This document shows, piece by piece, positions 47,988 through 57,743 of a DNA stretch of 64,000 nucleotides. Within the stretch, counting starts at the first letter, position 1. Every line of letters begins with the position of its first letter. The notes beneath the pieces were generated by a model, which was not told where the DNA came from, ran no database searches, and saw nothing but the letters and a program-made list of their open reading frames with translations. Source of the stretch: Chitinispirillum alkaliphilum (GTDB lineage Bacteria; Fibrobacterota; Chitinivibrionia; Chitinivibrionales; Chitinispirillaceae); assembly GCA_001045525.1 (NCBI GenBank), contig LDWW01000016.1, positions 27,899-91,898 of the forward strand, in the 5' to 3' direction. Position numbers and translations under genes: made by a program.

Positions 47988-50501
47988 AAGAAAAAAAACG
48001 TAAAGACTGAAGACAAAAAGAGGGAAAAAGATAAACATTCCGAAATCAGACATGGCATTTGGGGGATAATTTTCCTCTCCCTGAGTCTTCTGACATTCAT
48101 CTCACTTCTCTCCCACTTTCTCTCAGCCGAGGGCAATATACTGGGCCCGATTTTCGGCACACAACTCTCTAATGGAATGATTTCACTTTTTGGACCTCTT
48201 GCAGCACTTTTTTTCCCAATCGCAGTATCGGTAGTTGGCTGGTCACGCCTTAAGTCAGAACCCATCAAAGTCAAACTGCTTCTGTTCTGGGGATTTATGA
48301 CACTGCAGATCTGTGTACTCCTGTCGATTCATCACCTTCCCTATGCCGCCCAGATCCCAAATTACAGCGTTAACTCCAATTACATTGGTTTTCACTTTGT
48401 GAGACTGGTGATGTTGCCGGTTTTCGGAAGGCATGTTTTTGGCCCATATTTCTTTACCCTGCTTGCGATGACTATCACAGTTCTGTACGCGTTGAAGATA
48501 AAGCCCCAGATAATAGCGCACTTTATTTCAGCAGTAGCCAAAAAGTGCCGTGATTCGATCTGCCAGGCTTTTACCCGCATCAAACATGCACTTGAGACAT
48601 CACCACCGATTCGCGATGTGAATGAAAAAGAAAGCAAAAAAGAGAAAAAGGTGAAAAAGCTCTTCGGATCAAAGCCTGACAAAGAAAATGAAAAAGAGCC
48701 TCAGAGCTCTTTGACATCAGCTGCGCTCCCCTCTTTACCCGCTCCTTCTTCCGAAAAGCTTCCGGAAGATGACCTGTGCTCCGACAGCTCAGAAGAAGAT
48801 ACAAAGAAGCGCCTCGAAGAGGAACGTGCAGCTTTCAGAGCCCGTAAACATCAGCCAATAACAATCGCAACAGTCGAAACCGAGGAAGCTGAAAACGATC
48901 CCGACCTGATAGAGGAAACAGATCCGGATTTTGATGACGGGTATGATGGAGAGGGCAAAATCCCTCTCGGTGAAGTGGGCAGCGAGGGTTCAAATCACCT
49001 TGTTATGACCAAACCCTCAACCCCTACCAAACCGTACGTGGTTCCTTCACCGGGTATTCTGCCCGACCCGCCCAAGCTCTCAGATATGGTCGATAAGGAG
49101 TCGATTGAGAACAATTCATTGATTCTGGAAAAAACGCTTATGAATTTCGGGGTAGAGGGCAAAGTGGTATTTGTGAGCCCCGGGCCCGTTGTCACCCGGT
49201 ACGAAATAGAACTTGCCCCCGGTATTAAGGTAAGCAGGGTTATCGGGCTCCATGATGATATTTCAATGGCTGTAAGCGGGCAGAGAATACGAATCGAGGC
49301 TCCGATTCCGGGCAAATCAGCCGTGGGGATTGAGCTGCCCAACCCTCAGCGACAGATCGTTCATTTCAAACACATCCTCAACTCAGATACTTTCAGGAAA
49401 ACAAAGGCGAAGATACCTGTAATTATCGGAACCAACATCTCCGGAGCCCCCTACGTCACCGACATAACCAAAATGCCCCATGTGCTTATAGCCGGGCAGA
49501 CAGGATCGGGGAAAAGTGTGTGCATAAATTCGATCATATGCAGTATGCTGATGACAAAAAAGCCGGACCAGCTGCGCCTTATAATGATCGACCCTAAGAA
49601 AGTTGAGCTCGCTTTTTATGAAGGTATCCCTCACCTACTCTCACCCGTTGTTACCGAATCAAAACTGGCAGTCAAGGCACTGCAGTGGGGTGTTGTAGAG
49701 ATGGAGCGCCGTTACAGAATGCTTGCCAAGGTGGGGGCAAGGAATATCGAATCGTTCAATAACAGAGTGTTATCCGGAAAACTCGAAGGTATTCTGTCCG
49801 AAGAAGACAATAAACAGCTCCCCTTTATCGTTATCATAGTGGATGAGCTTGCTGATCTGATGATGACCGCATCAAAGGATGTTGAGGGACTTATACAGCG
49901 TATCGCACAGCTTGCAAGAGCTGTGGGAATACATCTTATTGTGGCAACTCAGCGCCCCTCCGTTGATATCATCACAGGACCCATCAAAGCAAACCTGACT
50001 TCAAGAATCGGGTTCCGTACTATCCAGTCCACCGATTCGAGGACAATCCTTGGTCATGTGGGAGCGGAAAAGCTGCTTGGAATGGGAGATATGCTGTTTT
50101 TGCGCAATGGAGCACCTGAGATTGAACGCTTTCACGGAGCTTTTATCTCTGAGGAGGATGTTGAAACCATTGTGGCAGAGGTAAGAAAACAGCAGGTTGA
50201 AATTGAGAAAATAGACAGCTTTCAGGAAGCGGTCGATGGTGAAGAGGGGTCTGATGACAGCAGTTTCTCTTCTGAGGACAGGGACGAGCTGTTTGAGGAG
50301 GCCGCGCGCACCATCGTTTCGATTGGCCAGGGCTCAACTTCACTGCTTCAGAGAAGAATGAAGATCGGTTATGCCCGTGCCGGGCGTCTTATGGATCAGT
50401 TGGCCGATGCAGGGATAGTTGGCCCCCAGGAGGGAAGCAAGGTCAGGGAGGTTCTGATCACCCCTGCAGAAATTGATGAGCTTCTGGAGCGTATTTACTA
50501 A
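47980..50501 (+). CDS. ftsK: DNA translocase FtsK, 5' end out of frame at an A8 tract
   Basis: Hexameric DNA pump at the septum. The clean frame begins with ATG 48177, giving 774 residues, but the same frame upstream encodes a first membrane helix (GIWGIIFLSLSLLTFISLLS) and the FtsK_4TM-type turn LGPIFGTQLSNGMISLFGPL, so the gene must begin earlier. The only good start is ATG 47980 (AGGA upstream, MAKRKK), which needs a -1 shift at A8 (47991-47998) to join this frame. Four membrane helices, an acidic linker, Walker A AGQTGSGKSVCIN, Walker B IVIIVDELADLMM and a C-terminal winged helix (GYARAGRLMDQLADAGIVG) are present. Confidence 0.85.
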
Positions 50502-50514
50502 AAGGAGTTATGCA

Positions 50515-51147
50515 ATGAACCGTGTGAAAACCGCGATTTCAATCGCTGTACTGATGTTTGCCTCAATAACCGCTGCACAGGAAAATCCTGTTATGAATCT
50601 GGTGAGGGAAAACTATTCCCCCGACTCATACATCAACCTGGAATTTGATCACTCACTTTTCTGGAGTGTAAGGGAAAGAGAAGAGAAAAAAAGCGGAGTG
50701 CTGCTTCTTGCACCAGGTGAAAAATTCAGAGCCAGACTCGGAAACGATATATTGGTAAGCGATGGTGAAACATACTGGCAGTACAGCGAACTCAACTCAC
50801 AGGTTATTATCCACAACCTCTCAGACATCGATCTCTCCTATCACCCCTCAAACCTTCTCTCTGCCCATCTCACCGGCAGAACTTTTGAGGAAGTCTCCAC
50901 TCAGGACAACCTGATAACAGTGAAATCCGATCAGGCGGATCGACAATTCGCCTCCGTTGAAATCGTCGTGGAAAAAGAGAGCGGAATTATCAAGCAACTC
51001 AAAATGGTCGACAACAACCAAAACATCAACACCTATACATTTAATTCAACAGTTCTGGGAGAATCAATTCCGGCAAAGGAATTCGTTTTCGATATCCCCG
51101 AGAACACCGATGTCCTTGATATGAGGGAGGGGCATGCATCGCACTGA
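50515..51147 (+). CDS. lolA: Outer-membrane lipoprotein carrier LolA-like
   Basis: 210 residues from ATG 50515, set by AAAGGAG upstream. A signal peptide ends near SITAAQ. The body is an open beta-barrel-like sequence with LFWSVREREEKKSGVLLLAP, GEKFRARLGNDILVSDGETY and WQYSELNSQVIIH, which fits the LolA pattern FxQ...G...PxxFRW.....L.sDGxxLW.Y. Periplasmic lipoprotein transport to the outer membrane is the known role. Its place after ftsK is common. It overlaps the next gene by 14 bp. Confidence 0.82.
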   Translation: MNRVKTAISIAVLMFASITAAQENPVMNLVRENYSPDSYINLEFDHSLFWSVREREEKKSGVLLLAPGEKFRARLGNDILVSDGETYWQYSELNSQVIIHNLSDIDLSYHPSNLLSAHLTGRTFEEVSTQDNLITVKSDQADRQFASVEIVVEKESGIIKQLKMVDNNQNINTYTFNSTVLGESIPAKEFVFDIPENTDVLDMREGHASH

Positions 51148-52687
51148 TCGCAGTTTGCTTAAAACCTGTTTACACAAAACGTTTCTGATTTCTGCAACAC
51201 TGGCTTCTGTGACACTGGCATCCTTTGAGGAGACCCGTGAGATCACTTCAAACCGGATAATCTCCTTAACCGGAGCAGGTGATACAATCTGGGCTGCCAC
51301 AGATCAGGGATTGAATTTTTCGGAAAACGGGGGCGAGGATTGGAGTGGATTCAGAATAAGTGATTTAAGCAGCCGGTTTTACGGAATGACATTCGGAAAT
51401 GGTGTTCTTGGAGCATTGCTGCTTGACCACACGTCTCAGGAGAATAATACAAATTTCTGGATCTATAATCATTCGCAAGGAAACCAGAGTCAATTTTCTA
51501 TATCCAGATCCTCCCAGTGGCACAGAACACTCAACAACAACAGAGACATCGAGGCCCACCCCCGATCACTCATCAAGCTGCATAACGACTTCTGGGTCGC
51601 CTGGGGAGATGGTGGACTGGTCAGATTATCCCGATCGGGAGAGAGTGAAGTATTCACCCCTGGAAATCCTCACTCTCAGACCACAACCCAGATGATCCCC
51701 GATCTCAGTGACTGGACCACAACAAGGGTTCTTTCCGTTTCACCGCTTCAGCAGGGGGATGAAACCAAAACCCTTCTGGTAGCTACACCATCGGCTCTCT
51801 GGCACTTCGATACCGAGAACAACTCCTGGGACAGCTCTGGGTACAGTGACACCCTTCTTTCGGGAGAAAATTTTGTCTCCTTTCACTCTGCAGTAAGCCA
51901 GCCAAAATCTTCAGGCAACGCAGTCTATGCAATGATCAGCAGCAAACCCCAGGGAGCAGACAGTGCACAGGCCGGATTTTTCCGTTTTTCACCAAACAGT
52001 TTTCGCTGGAGCCGGGTCCTTTCAGAAATGCCCGATTTGGTCTCGTTTGCAGCAGATCAGTACATGTACACGGTTAAGGAGAACGACATCAACCTTTACA
52101 TAGACAGTGTTGATTTGGACCAGGATTTCACTTCCCCGCTCTCTAACCACATCGCAGACAACGTTTTCAGATCAAGGATGAGCGTGATTTCGGGGAACAT
52201 TTACCCCTCATCGGTTGAAGAAATCCTGTTTATCCCCACAGATGAGATAACCGGAAGATTAGTTATAGGCACCTCAGCCGGTATCTACATTGCAGACAAT
52301 GTTGACCCCGCCAACAGTTCAGATCTCAATTTCCGGCTTGTGCAGCATTTCAGGAAAATCAAAGCTCAGGAATCCTATGCACTCCCCGGAATCATCAGAT
52401 CTTCAAACCACGGCCGGTATGACAGAGCGGTTTTCGTATACAGATTAAGCAGAGATGCCAATGTTGATATAAATGTCTATGACTATAACATGAACCTTGT
52501 GAAATCGGTTGTTTCTGGTGCCCGGCGTGATTCTCAAACCTCAACGGGCCGCAGCACCGATCCTTCAGCTGACTGGTGGGATGGAACAGACCGCTCAGGA
52601 AGACCGGTTGCACCGGGTATCTATTATTTCAAAATTACTTCCACCGGGGGAGATCGTTTTTTTGGAAAAATCATCGTTGCCAAATAA
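51134..52687 (+). CDS. Exported beta-propeller-like protein with FlgD/sorting-type tail
   Basis: 517 residues. A signal-like segment (FLISATLASVTLASF) leads to a series of short repeats with WAATDQGLNFSENGGEDW, WVAWGDGGLVRLSR, ATPSALWHF and GTSAGIYIADN, typical of two-component-regulator-type propeller blades. The end (VFVYRLSRDANVDINVYDYN ... GTDRSGRPVAPGIYYFKITS) is a FlgD-like Ig fold resembling type IX sorting tails. It is followed by two PorV/PorQ-like genes, which supports surface export. GAGGGAGG precedes the start. Confidence 0.65.
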   Translation: MHRTDRSLLKTCLHKTFLISATLASVTLASFEETREITSNRIISLTGAGDTIWAATDQGLNFSENGGEDWSGFRISDLSSRFYGMTFGNGVLGALLLDHTSQENNTNFWIYNHSQGNQSQFSISRSSQWHRTLNNNRDIEAHPRSLIKLHNDFWVAWGDGGLVRLSRSGESEVFTPGNPHSQTTTQMIPDLSDWTTTRVLSVSPLQQGDETKTLLVATPSALWHFDTENNSWDSSGYSDTLLSGENFVSFHSAVSQPKSSGNAVYAMISSKPQGADSAQAGFFRFSPNSFRWSRVLSEMPDLVSFAADQYMYTVKENDINLYIDSVDLDQDFTSPLSNHIADNVFRSRMSVISGNIYPSSVEEILFIPTDEITGRLVIGTSAGIYIADNVDPANSSDLNFRLVQHFRKIKAQESYALPGIIRSSNHGRYDRAVFVYRLSRDANVDINVYDYNMNLVKSVVSGARRDSQTSTGRSTDPSADWWDGTDRSGRPVAPGIYYFKITSTGGDRFFGKIIVAK

Positions 52688-53753
52688 GGCATTGTTTGTT
52701 CTGGGTATGTTAACCGCAACCCTTTTTTCCACAGCGGTGCATGCTTCAGACTATTCGGCAGATGGTGCATCATACCTTCGCCCTGCAGCGGGAGCCTCTG
52801 CACAGGCGATGGGAGGTGCTTTCAGTGCATCCCCAGACTATCTGGCATCATGGTATAACCCTTCCTCTCTTGCACTTTTGCGTCAGCGCAGGATCGCCCT
52901 TGGAGGGGGCTACCGTTCTATGGGCAGAACTGAAAGTTTGGCATCATTTGAGTTTATGGTCCCTCCCAGACTTGGACTTGGAATTTCAGCATTATACAGA
53001 GGGGATCCTTTCATTTCTGGTTTGTACGATGGATATTACGATGATCAGGGGGTGGTTATTGAGGAGCAGGCTCTTGACCGTGCCGCTTTTACCACTTTTA
53101 CCTTTAAAATCGGCGCCGGATATCGTTTCAGCAGATCACTTCTTCTGGGTGGATCAATAGGTATTTTCTACCAGAGTCTTCCCGCTATTCCCCTTGGAAA
53201 CGGCGCTATCCAAAACGAGTCAGTCACCTCTATGGGTGGATTTGATTTTATCGCAACCTACATAGTAAACGAAAACCTGACTCTCAGTGGAGGAGTCAGA
53301 AATCTTGGTGCCAGATTCAACTGGCAAATCCAGTCTCATGACTGGCACAGAAGAATAGTCGACATTTTTATCCACCCATCATTTGTTTTAAGCAGCAGTC
53401 TGAATACATCTTTTATGGACAGGGAGCTGATCTGGAACACCGATCTGGTAAGTTATCTTTTTGATGGTGAATTTAAAAGACTCTCTTTACCGGAGGCAGT
53501 CCTGAATACCGGTGTACAGTGGCGTTACTGGGATAACATTTACCTTATGGCCGGAATCGGGGATTTGCAGTTCAACAGTGAGATATATCGTAATACTTCA
53601 GAGTATTTCACCCATCTCTCCCCTCGGATTTCAGCAGGGTTTTCCTGGAAAATGGATCAGGTACGAGATGGCCTGCAGCTCAATTACGCCCTGGCAACTG
53701 ACCGGATCTGGGCAGGACTGGATCAGCAGATTGATTTCACTTTATCTTTTTGA
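52677..53753 (+). CDS. PorV/PorQ-family outer-membrane protein
   Basis: 358 residues if begun at TTG 52677, which gives a normal signal peptide (PNKALFVLGMLTATLFSTAV-HA). The same frame is open further upstream inside the propeller gene but that part is not signal-like. The mature start SYLRPAAGASAQAMGGAFSA, SPDYLASWYNPSSLALL is characteristic of the PorV/PorQ/UPF0164 beta-barrel family (FadL-like). In type IX systems PorV shuttles cargo at the outer membrane. A 10-bp overlap with the previous gene suggests co-translation. Confidence 0.72.
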   Translation: MPNKALFVLGMLTATLFSTAVHASDYSADGASYLRPAAGASAQAMGGAFSASPDYLASWYNPSSLALLRQRRIALGGGYRSMGRTESLASFEFMVPPRLGLGISALYRGDPFISGLYDGYYDDQGVVIEEQALDRAAFTTFTFKIGAGYRFSRSLLLGGSIGIFYQSLPAIPLGNGAIQNESVTSMGGFDFIATYIVNENLTLSGGVRNLGARFNWQIQSHDWHRRIVDIFIHPSFVLSSSLNTSFMDRELIWNTDLVSYLFDGEFKRLSLPEAVLNTGVQWRYWDNIYLMAGIGDLQFNSEIYRNTSEYFTHLSPRISAGFSWKMDQVRDGLQLNYALATDRIWAGLDQQIDFTLSF

Positions 53754-53765
53754 GGATTGACTTAT

Positions 53766-54698
53766 ATGGGTTTTATGCCGCTTAAAACAAAACTGATATT
53801 CCCGATACTGATCTCTTTTCTCGCAACGGCTGTTTATGCCAGCTCACACGCCTCTGCCTTTCAGTTTGTGGAAGAACCGGTGAATCCCCGAAACATCGCA
53901 ATGGGCTCTGCCGGTACCGCCATGAGGGGAACAGGGTTCTCCTTTTATAACCCGGCCCAGCCGTTTTTATCCAGAGTCCCCTATGTATCCGTTGAATTCG
54001 GACAGATACATGGAGATATTAACAGAGGTACCGCTGAAACTGCAATCGTCAGCCCGAACTGGTTTGCAGGAATCAGTTTCATAACCCAATCAATCGATTT
54101 TCCGACTTCTACGGAACAGGGTGTCGGACCGAAAGCAACAAATCAGGGAACAGTGGCCTCTTTTACCGCAGGATTTATCCGGGACGACTTTGCAGCCGCA
54201 ATTACCCTGAATGGGTTACAGGATCGCTTTGGCCATTCCGCAACATACCACGGACTCTCATTCAGCGGTGGAATTACCTACAGGCTTATTCCCGGAAAAC
54301 TGGAGCTTGGTCTTGCCGGGTTCAATGTAGGTAGAAGCAAGGGCTTTCTGGACGATCAGCACTGGAGAAACCACGGAATCCCAAGAACACTGAGGGCCGG
54401 TGGAGCCTGGAGCGACAAGATAAACGATATGCCCTACACGGTTACTTCTGACCTGGTGTACAGAGATGAAACAGGACAGCTTCTCCTGCCGGTCGGTGTC
54501 GAACTCTACACACTTCCTTCACTTGCGGTAAGGCTGGGTAAAAAGTTCTTCCATGACACTGATATTTTCACTGCCGGTATAGGGATCAATCTGGACAATA
54601 TCGCTTTGGATTTGAGCTTTGTCCCTACCAAGCTGGAGAGTGATTACGATATAAAATGGAGTGTCGGGTTATCCTATTATCTTGGTGCAAGATACTGA
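53766..54698 (+). CDS. PorV/PorQ-family outer-membrane protein, second copy
   Basis: 310 residues from ATG 53766, with GAGGA nine bases upstream. Signal peptide ends near AVYASSHA. The mature start AFQFVEEPVNPRNIAMGSAG, TGFSFYNPAQPFL again matches the PorQ-like pattern, and the C-terminus ends with the barrel-like KWSVGLSYYLGARY, an aromatic-terminated strand. It lies 12 bp after the first PorV/PorQ-like gene, so the two barrels and the propeller protein likely form one unit. Confidence 0.75.
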   Translation: MGFMPLKTKLIFPILISFLATAVYASSHASAFQFVEEPVNPRNIAMGSAGTAMRGTGFSFYNPAQPFLSRVPYVSVEFGQIHGDINRGTAETAIVSPNWFAGISFITQSIDFPTSTEQGVGPKATNQGTVASFTAGFIRDDFAAAITLNGLQDRFGHSATYHGLSFSGGITYRLIPGKLELGLAGFNVGRSKGFLDDQHWRNHGIPRTLRAGGAWSDKINDMPYTVTSDLVYRDETGQLLLPVGVELYTLPSLAVRLGKKFFHDTDIFTAGIGINLDNIALDLSFVPTKLESDYDIKWSVGLSYYLGARY

Positions 54699-55180
54699 AA
54701 CCGAAAGCTTTTCTCTTTGAAAACTGCTCTTTGATAGAAGTTGTGGAAACGGAGCGAAAGATCAGATTTTTTTAATCTGGTGATTTCTCTCCATCAGGAA
54801 AAACAGCTTCATCCGGGATTTCGTTTTTTCTATCTGATTTACATGTTTTGATAGTCTGATTCACCTTTGAAGGGCACAGTCTGCCACACCACTAACCCCT
54901 TGTCTGAGAACAAGTTGGTGACAAGGACCTTTAGTTCTGTTTAAGATAAAAGTTTAATAGCGGATAAAATGTAATAAATTGCGGTGAATAGTTCACATCT
55001 TCAGTTTTTGTTCCTGAAAAGTATACAAAAGGGTACATTTGTGATGCAGACTGTTTTTTTTATCTGTAAAAACTTTCAAAATATACGTATATTATTGTAT
55101 TTTTTATAGTCAAAATATTAAAATCTTCTTGTACGCTGATAGAAGATTCGCTTTAACCTGTGAATTCAGAGGCATATTCT
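54699..55180. other. Intergenic region upstream of mreB
   Basis: 482 bp without a gene. It becomes very AT-rich near the 3' end. A perfect 14-bp palindrome, AATATACGTATATT, lies at 55080-55093, about 88 bp before the mreB start, and could bind a regulator. No confident promoter was assigned. Confidence 0.5.
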
Positions 55181-56212
55181 ATGGGATTTCCGTTAATTTC
55201 AAACGATCTTGGGATCGATTTAGGGACAGCCAATACTCTTGTGTATGTAAAAAACAGAGGGCTTCTAATTGATGAGCCTTCGGTTGTCGCTGTTGACAAA
55301 AACACCAAAAAGGTAGTAGCTATTGGTCTGGATGCCAAGCGGATGCTTGGGCGTACTCCGGGGGAAATAGAAGCCATCCGGCCCATGAGGGACGGGGTTA
55401 TTGCTGATTTCGATCTGGTTGAGCAGATGCTCAAGTATTTCATTCGTAAAGTTCAGAAATATCGTTTTTACTTTCGTCCCCGTGCCGTGATCGGGGTCCC
55501 TTCAGGAATAACCGAAGTTGAAAAACGAGCTGTAATCGACTCTGCCGAAAGTGCCGGTGTCAGAGAGGCATATCTTGTTTCTGAACCTATGGCTTCAGCA
55601 ATAGGAATGGGAATACCTGTGGGTGAACCATCTGGTAACATGGTTATCGATATCGGAGGTGGTACTGCAGAAATCGCAGTTCTGGCATTGAATGGTATGG
55701 TTTGTGACATGTCGGTTCGCATTGGTGGAGATGAAATGGATGACGCTATCGTCTCATACCTGAAAAAAACATACAATCTTCTGGTTGGAGAAAGTACAGC
55801 CGAGCAGATAAAAATCCAGATCGGCTCTGCGTTTCCTCTTGAAGATGAGCTTGAGATGGAAGTCAAGGGTCGGGATCTTGTAGCCGGAATTCCCAAAACT
55901 CTCCGCATCACATCAACAGAAGTACGTGATGCACTGAATGAACCGGTGTCAACCATTATAGAAGCTGTAAAACAGGCTCTTGAACAGACACCGCCGGAGC
56001 TCTCTGCAGACATTCTGGATAAGGGAATCATAATGACTGGGGGAAGTTCGCTTCTGCGTGGTCTTGACGAGAGACTTCGCCAGGAAACGAATCTTCCTGT
56101 CAATGTTATTGATGATCCGCTTACCTGTGTTGCGCGCGGATCTCTCAAAATCATTGAAGATCTTGACAAGTATTATCCGGTACTGATGGCTACCGGAAGA
56201 AGAAATCGGTAA
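55181..56212 (+). CDS. mreB: Rod-shape-determining actin homologue MreB
   Basis: 343 residues from ATG 55181 (AGAGG nine bases before); GTG 55160 in the same frame is less likely. MreB signs: NDLGIDLGTANTLVYVKNRG (phosphate 1), RPMRDGVIADFDLVEQML, PRAVIGVPSGITEVEKRAV, MVIDIGGGTAEIAVLALNG (phosphate 2) and IIMTGGSSLLRGLDERLRQE (adenosine site). It forms membrane filaments that guide the elongasome encoded just downstream. Confidence 0.97.
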   Translation: MGFPLISNDLGIDLGTANTLVYVKNRGLLIDEPSVVAVDKNTKKVVAIGLDAKRMLGRTPGEIEAIRPMRDGVIADFDLVEQMLKYFIRKVQKYRFYFRPRAVIGVPSGITEVEKRAVIDSAESAGVREAYLVSEPMASAIGMGIPVGEPSGNMVIDIGGGTAEIAVLALNGMVCDMSVRIGGDEMDDAIVSYLKKTYNLLVGESTAEQIKIQIGSAFPLEDELEMEVKGRDLVAGIPKTLRITSTEVRDALNEPVSTIIEAVKQALEQTPPELSADILDKGIIMTGGSSLLRGLDERLRQETNLPVNVIDDPLTCVARGSLKIIEDLDKYYPVLMATGRRNR

Positions 56213-56407
56213 ATGGTGGAAATATTACGGGCAGGATAGTAATTACTCTCATTCTGCCCATCTTGACTTGCAATCAGGAGAATTTGAAAACAGTATTGAT
56301 CGGAAATGTTCAGGTACTGTATACTAACAATAACTCCTGTCTGCAGGTGATGTAAAACAATTAATTTTTATCGGTAGAGAAGAATTTACCGGCCGGGTGT
56401 ATCCCTT

Positions 56408-57244
56408 ATGCATTGGATTATCCAATTTGTAATTTCGCACAAGAACTTCTGCTCTCTGTTATTAACAGTTACAGCCAGTTTGTGGATGATCTCATCCACC
56501 CCCCAAATGCAGGCACAAACTGCACGAATCCTTACCATGAGTGTTTTTTACCCCTTTCAGTTTACGCTCAGTCAGGTTACCCGGGTAAACAATATCTTTG
56601 CTGAAAACAAAAAGCTCAGACAAGAGCTTGTGGAAGCCAATACCAGGCTTGCCCTTGTGGAGGAGAAAACTCAGGAGAATCAAAGACTCAGGGAACTGAT
56701 CGGCTTTTCTGCCGATTTCCCCTACGAATTACTCCCTGCGCGGGTTATCGCACGGGACCCCTCTCCCCTCTACCGCAGTTTAATCGTCAATGCGGGTGTC
56801 AACCAAGGGGTTGTGAGGTATATGCCTCTTGTTACCGAGCGCGGTGTTGTTGGCAAAGTGGTTCAGAAAACCGGAAACATGAGTCTTGTGCAACTGATTA
56901 AGGATCCTTCCAGCAGAACAAGTGTGATGGACCGGCGTACCAGAGCTGTAGGAATACTGGAAACGGAAAATGGCAGAGATTTTTTTGTGAGATACAGAAG
57001 CCACGAAGAGGTCCAAAAGGGTGACACAATAGTCACCTCAGGACTGGGCGGTATATTTCCCAAAGGAATTTTGGTTGGTTTCGTAAAAGAAACGGCAGAC
57101 ATGCAAAATCCATTATTTAACAAAGTGTATCTTGAACCGGCCGTTGATTTCGAACATCTGGAGGAGCTCTTCATTATGAAGCTTCATCCGCAATGGGCCG
57201 CATTTCGCACAGAACTCGATTCCCTGAAGTTTGAAAATGATTAA
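56408..57244 (+). CDS. mreC: Rod-shape-determining protein MreC
   Basis: 278 residues. N-terminal membrane helix (FCSLLLTVTASLWMI), a coiled coil (NKKLRQELVEANTRLALVEE), then the MreC beta domain: LPARVIARDPSPLYRSLIVN, GVVRYMPLVTERGVVGKVVQ, LVQLIKDPSSRTSVMDRRTR and GDTIVTSGLGGIFPKGILVG. Periplasmic scaffold of the elongasome. 195 bp separate it from mreB, more than usual. It overlaps mreD by 8 bp. Confidence 0.95.
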   Translation: MHWIIQFVISHKNFCSLLLTVTASLWMISSTPQMQAQTARILTMSVFYPFQFTLSQVTRVNNIFAENKKLRQELVEANTRLALVEEKTQENQRLRELIGFSADFPYELLPARVIARDPSPLYRSLIVNAGVNQGVVRYMPLVTERGVVGKVVQKTGNMSLVQLIKDPSSRTSVMDRRTRAVGILETENGRDFFVRYRSHEEVQKGDTIVTSGLGGIFPKGILVGFVKETADMQNPLFNKVYLEPAVDFEHLEELFIMKLHPQWAAFRTELDSLKFEND

Positions 57245-57737
57245 AAGAATAATTTACTGGATTCTGTTTTTTCTCTTCTGTTTTATTCTCCAGACAACTC
57301 TGGTGAAAATCATCTCCGTCTATGGTGTGAGACCTGATCTGATTCTTGTAGCTCTCTTTATTTTCTGCACCAAAACCGGAGTGTTGCCCGGAGTGTATCT
57401 TGGATTTTTCCTCGGTCTGCTTCAGGATCTCTACTCTCCCTCGATTCTTGGCCAAAATGCTTTGTCCAAATCGGTGATCGGTTTTTTGGCCGGCCATTTC
57501 AATGACAAAGTTATAAAGCTTGATCCCGTACTCAAAGCGGTACTTCTTATAGTGTTGTTTATGGTTAATGATTCTCTTATAATGATCATAGAGGCAATGA
57601 AACTCGGAACAGGAATGGATATAATAGGTCCTGAACTTCTTCGTTTCACACTGCCTCGGGCATTCTATTCTCTTTTGTTCGCGGCTTTGCCGTTCATATG
57701 GGATGCTGTAATTCAACCTGCCTTCAGGCGCTATTAA
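57237..57737 (+). CDS. mreD: Rod-shape-determining protein MreD
   Basis: 166 residues from ATG 57237, which overlaps the mreC stop. Polytopic with about five helices; RPDLILVALFIFCTKTGVLP and GFFLGLLQDLYSPSILGQNA match the MreD motif (GxxxGLxxD). Elongasome membrane protein. It starts inside the mreC end, indicating coupling. Confidence 0.9.
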   Translation: MIKRIIYWILFFLFCFILQTTLVKIISVYGVRPDLILVALFIFCTKTGVLPGVYLGFFLGLLQDLYSPSILGQNALSKSVIGFLAGHFNDKVIKLDPVLKAVLLIVLFMVNDSLIMIIEAMKLGTGMDIIGPELLRFTLPRAFYSLLFAALPFIWDAVIQPAFRRY

Positions 57738-57743
57738 AGCAAT

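Noticed and set aside
55468..56169. Long antisense open frame (233 codons) opposite mreB
   Set aside because: It mirrors the codon pattern of mreB, has no domain and no ribosome-binding site.
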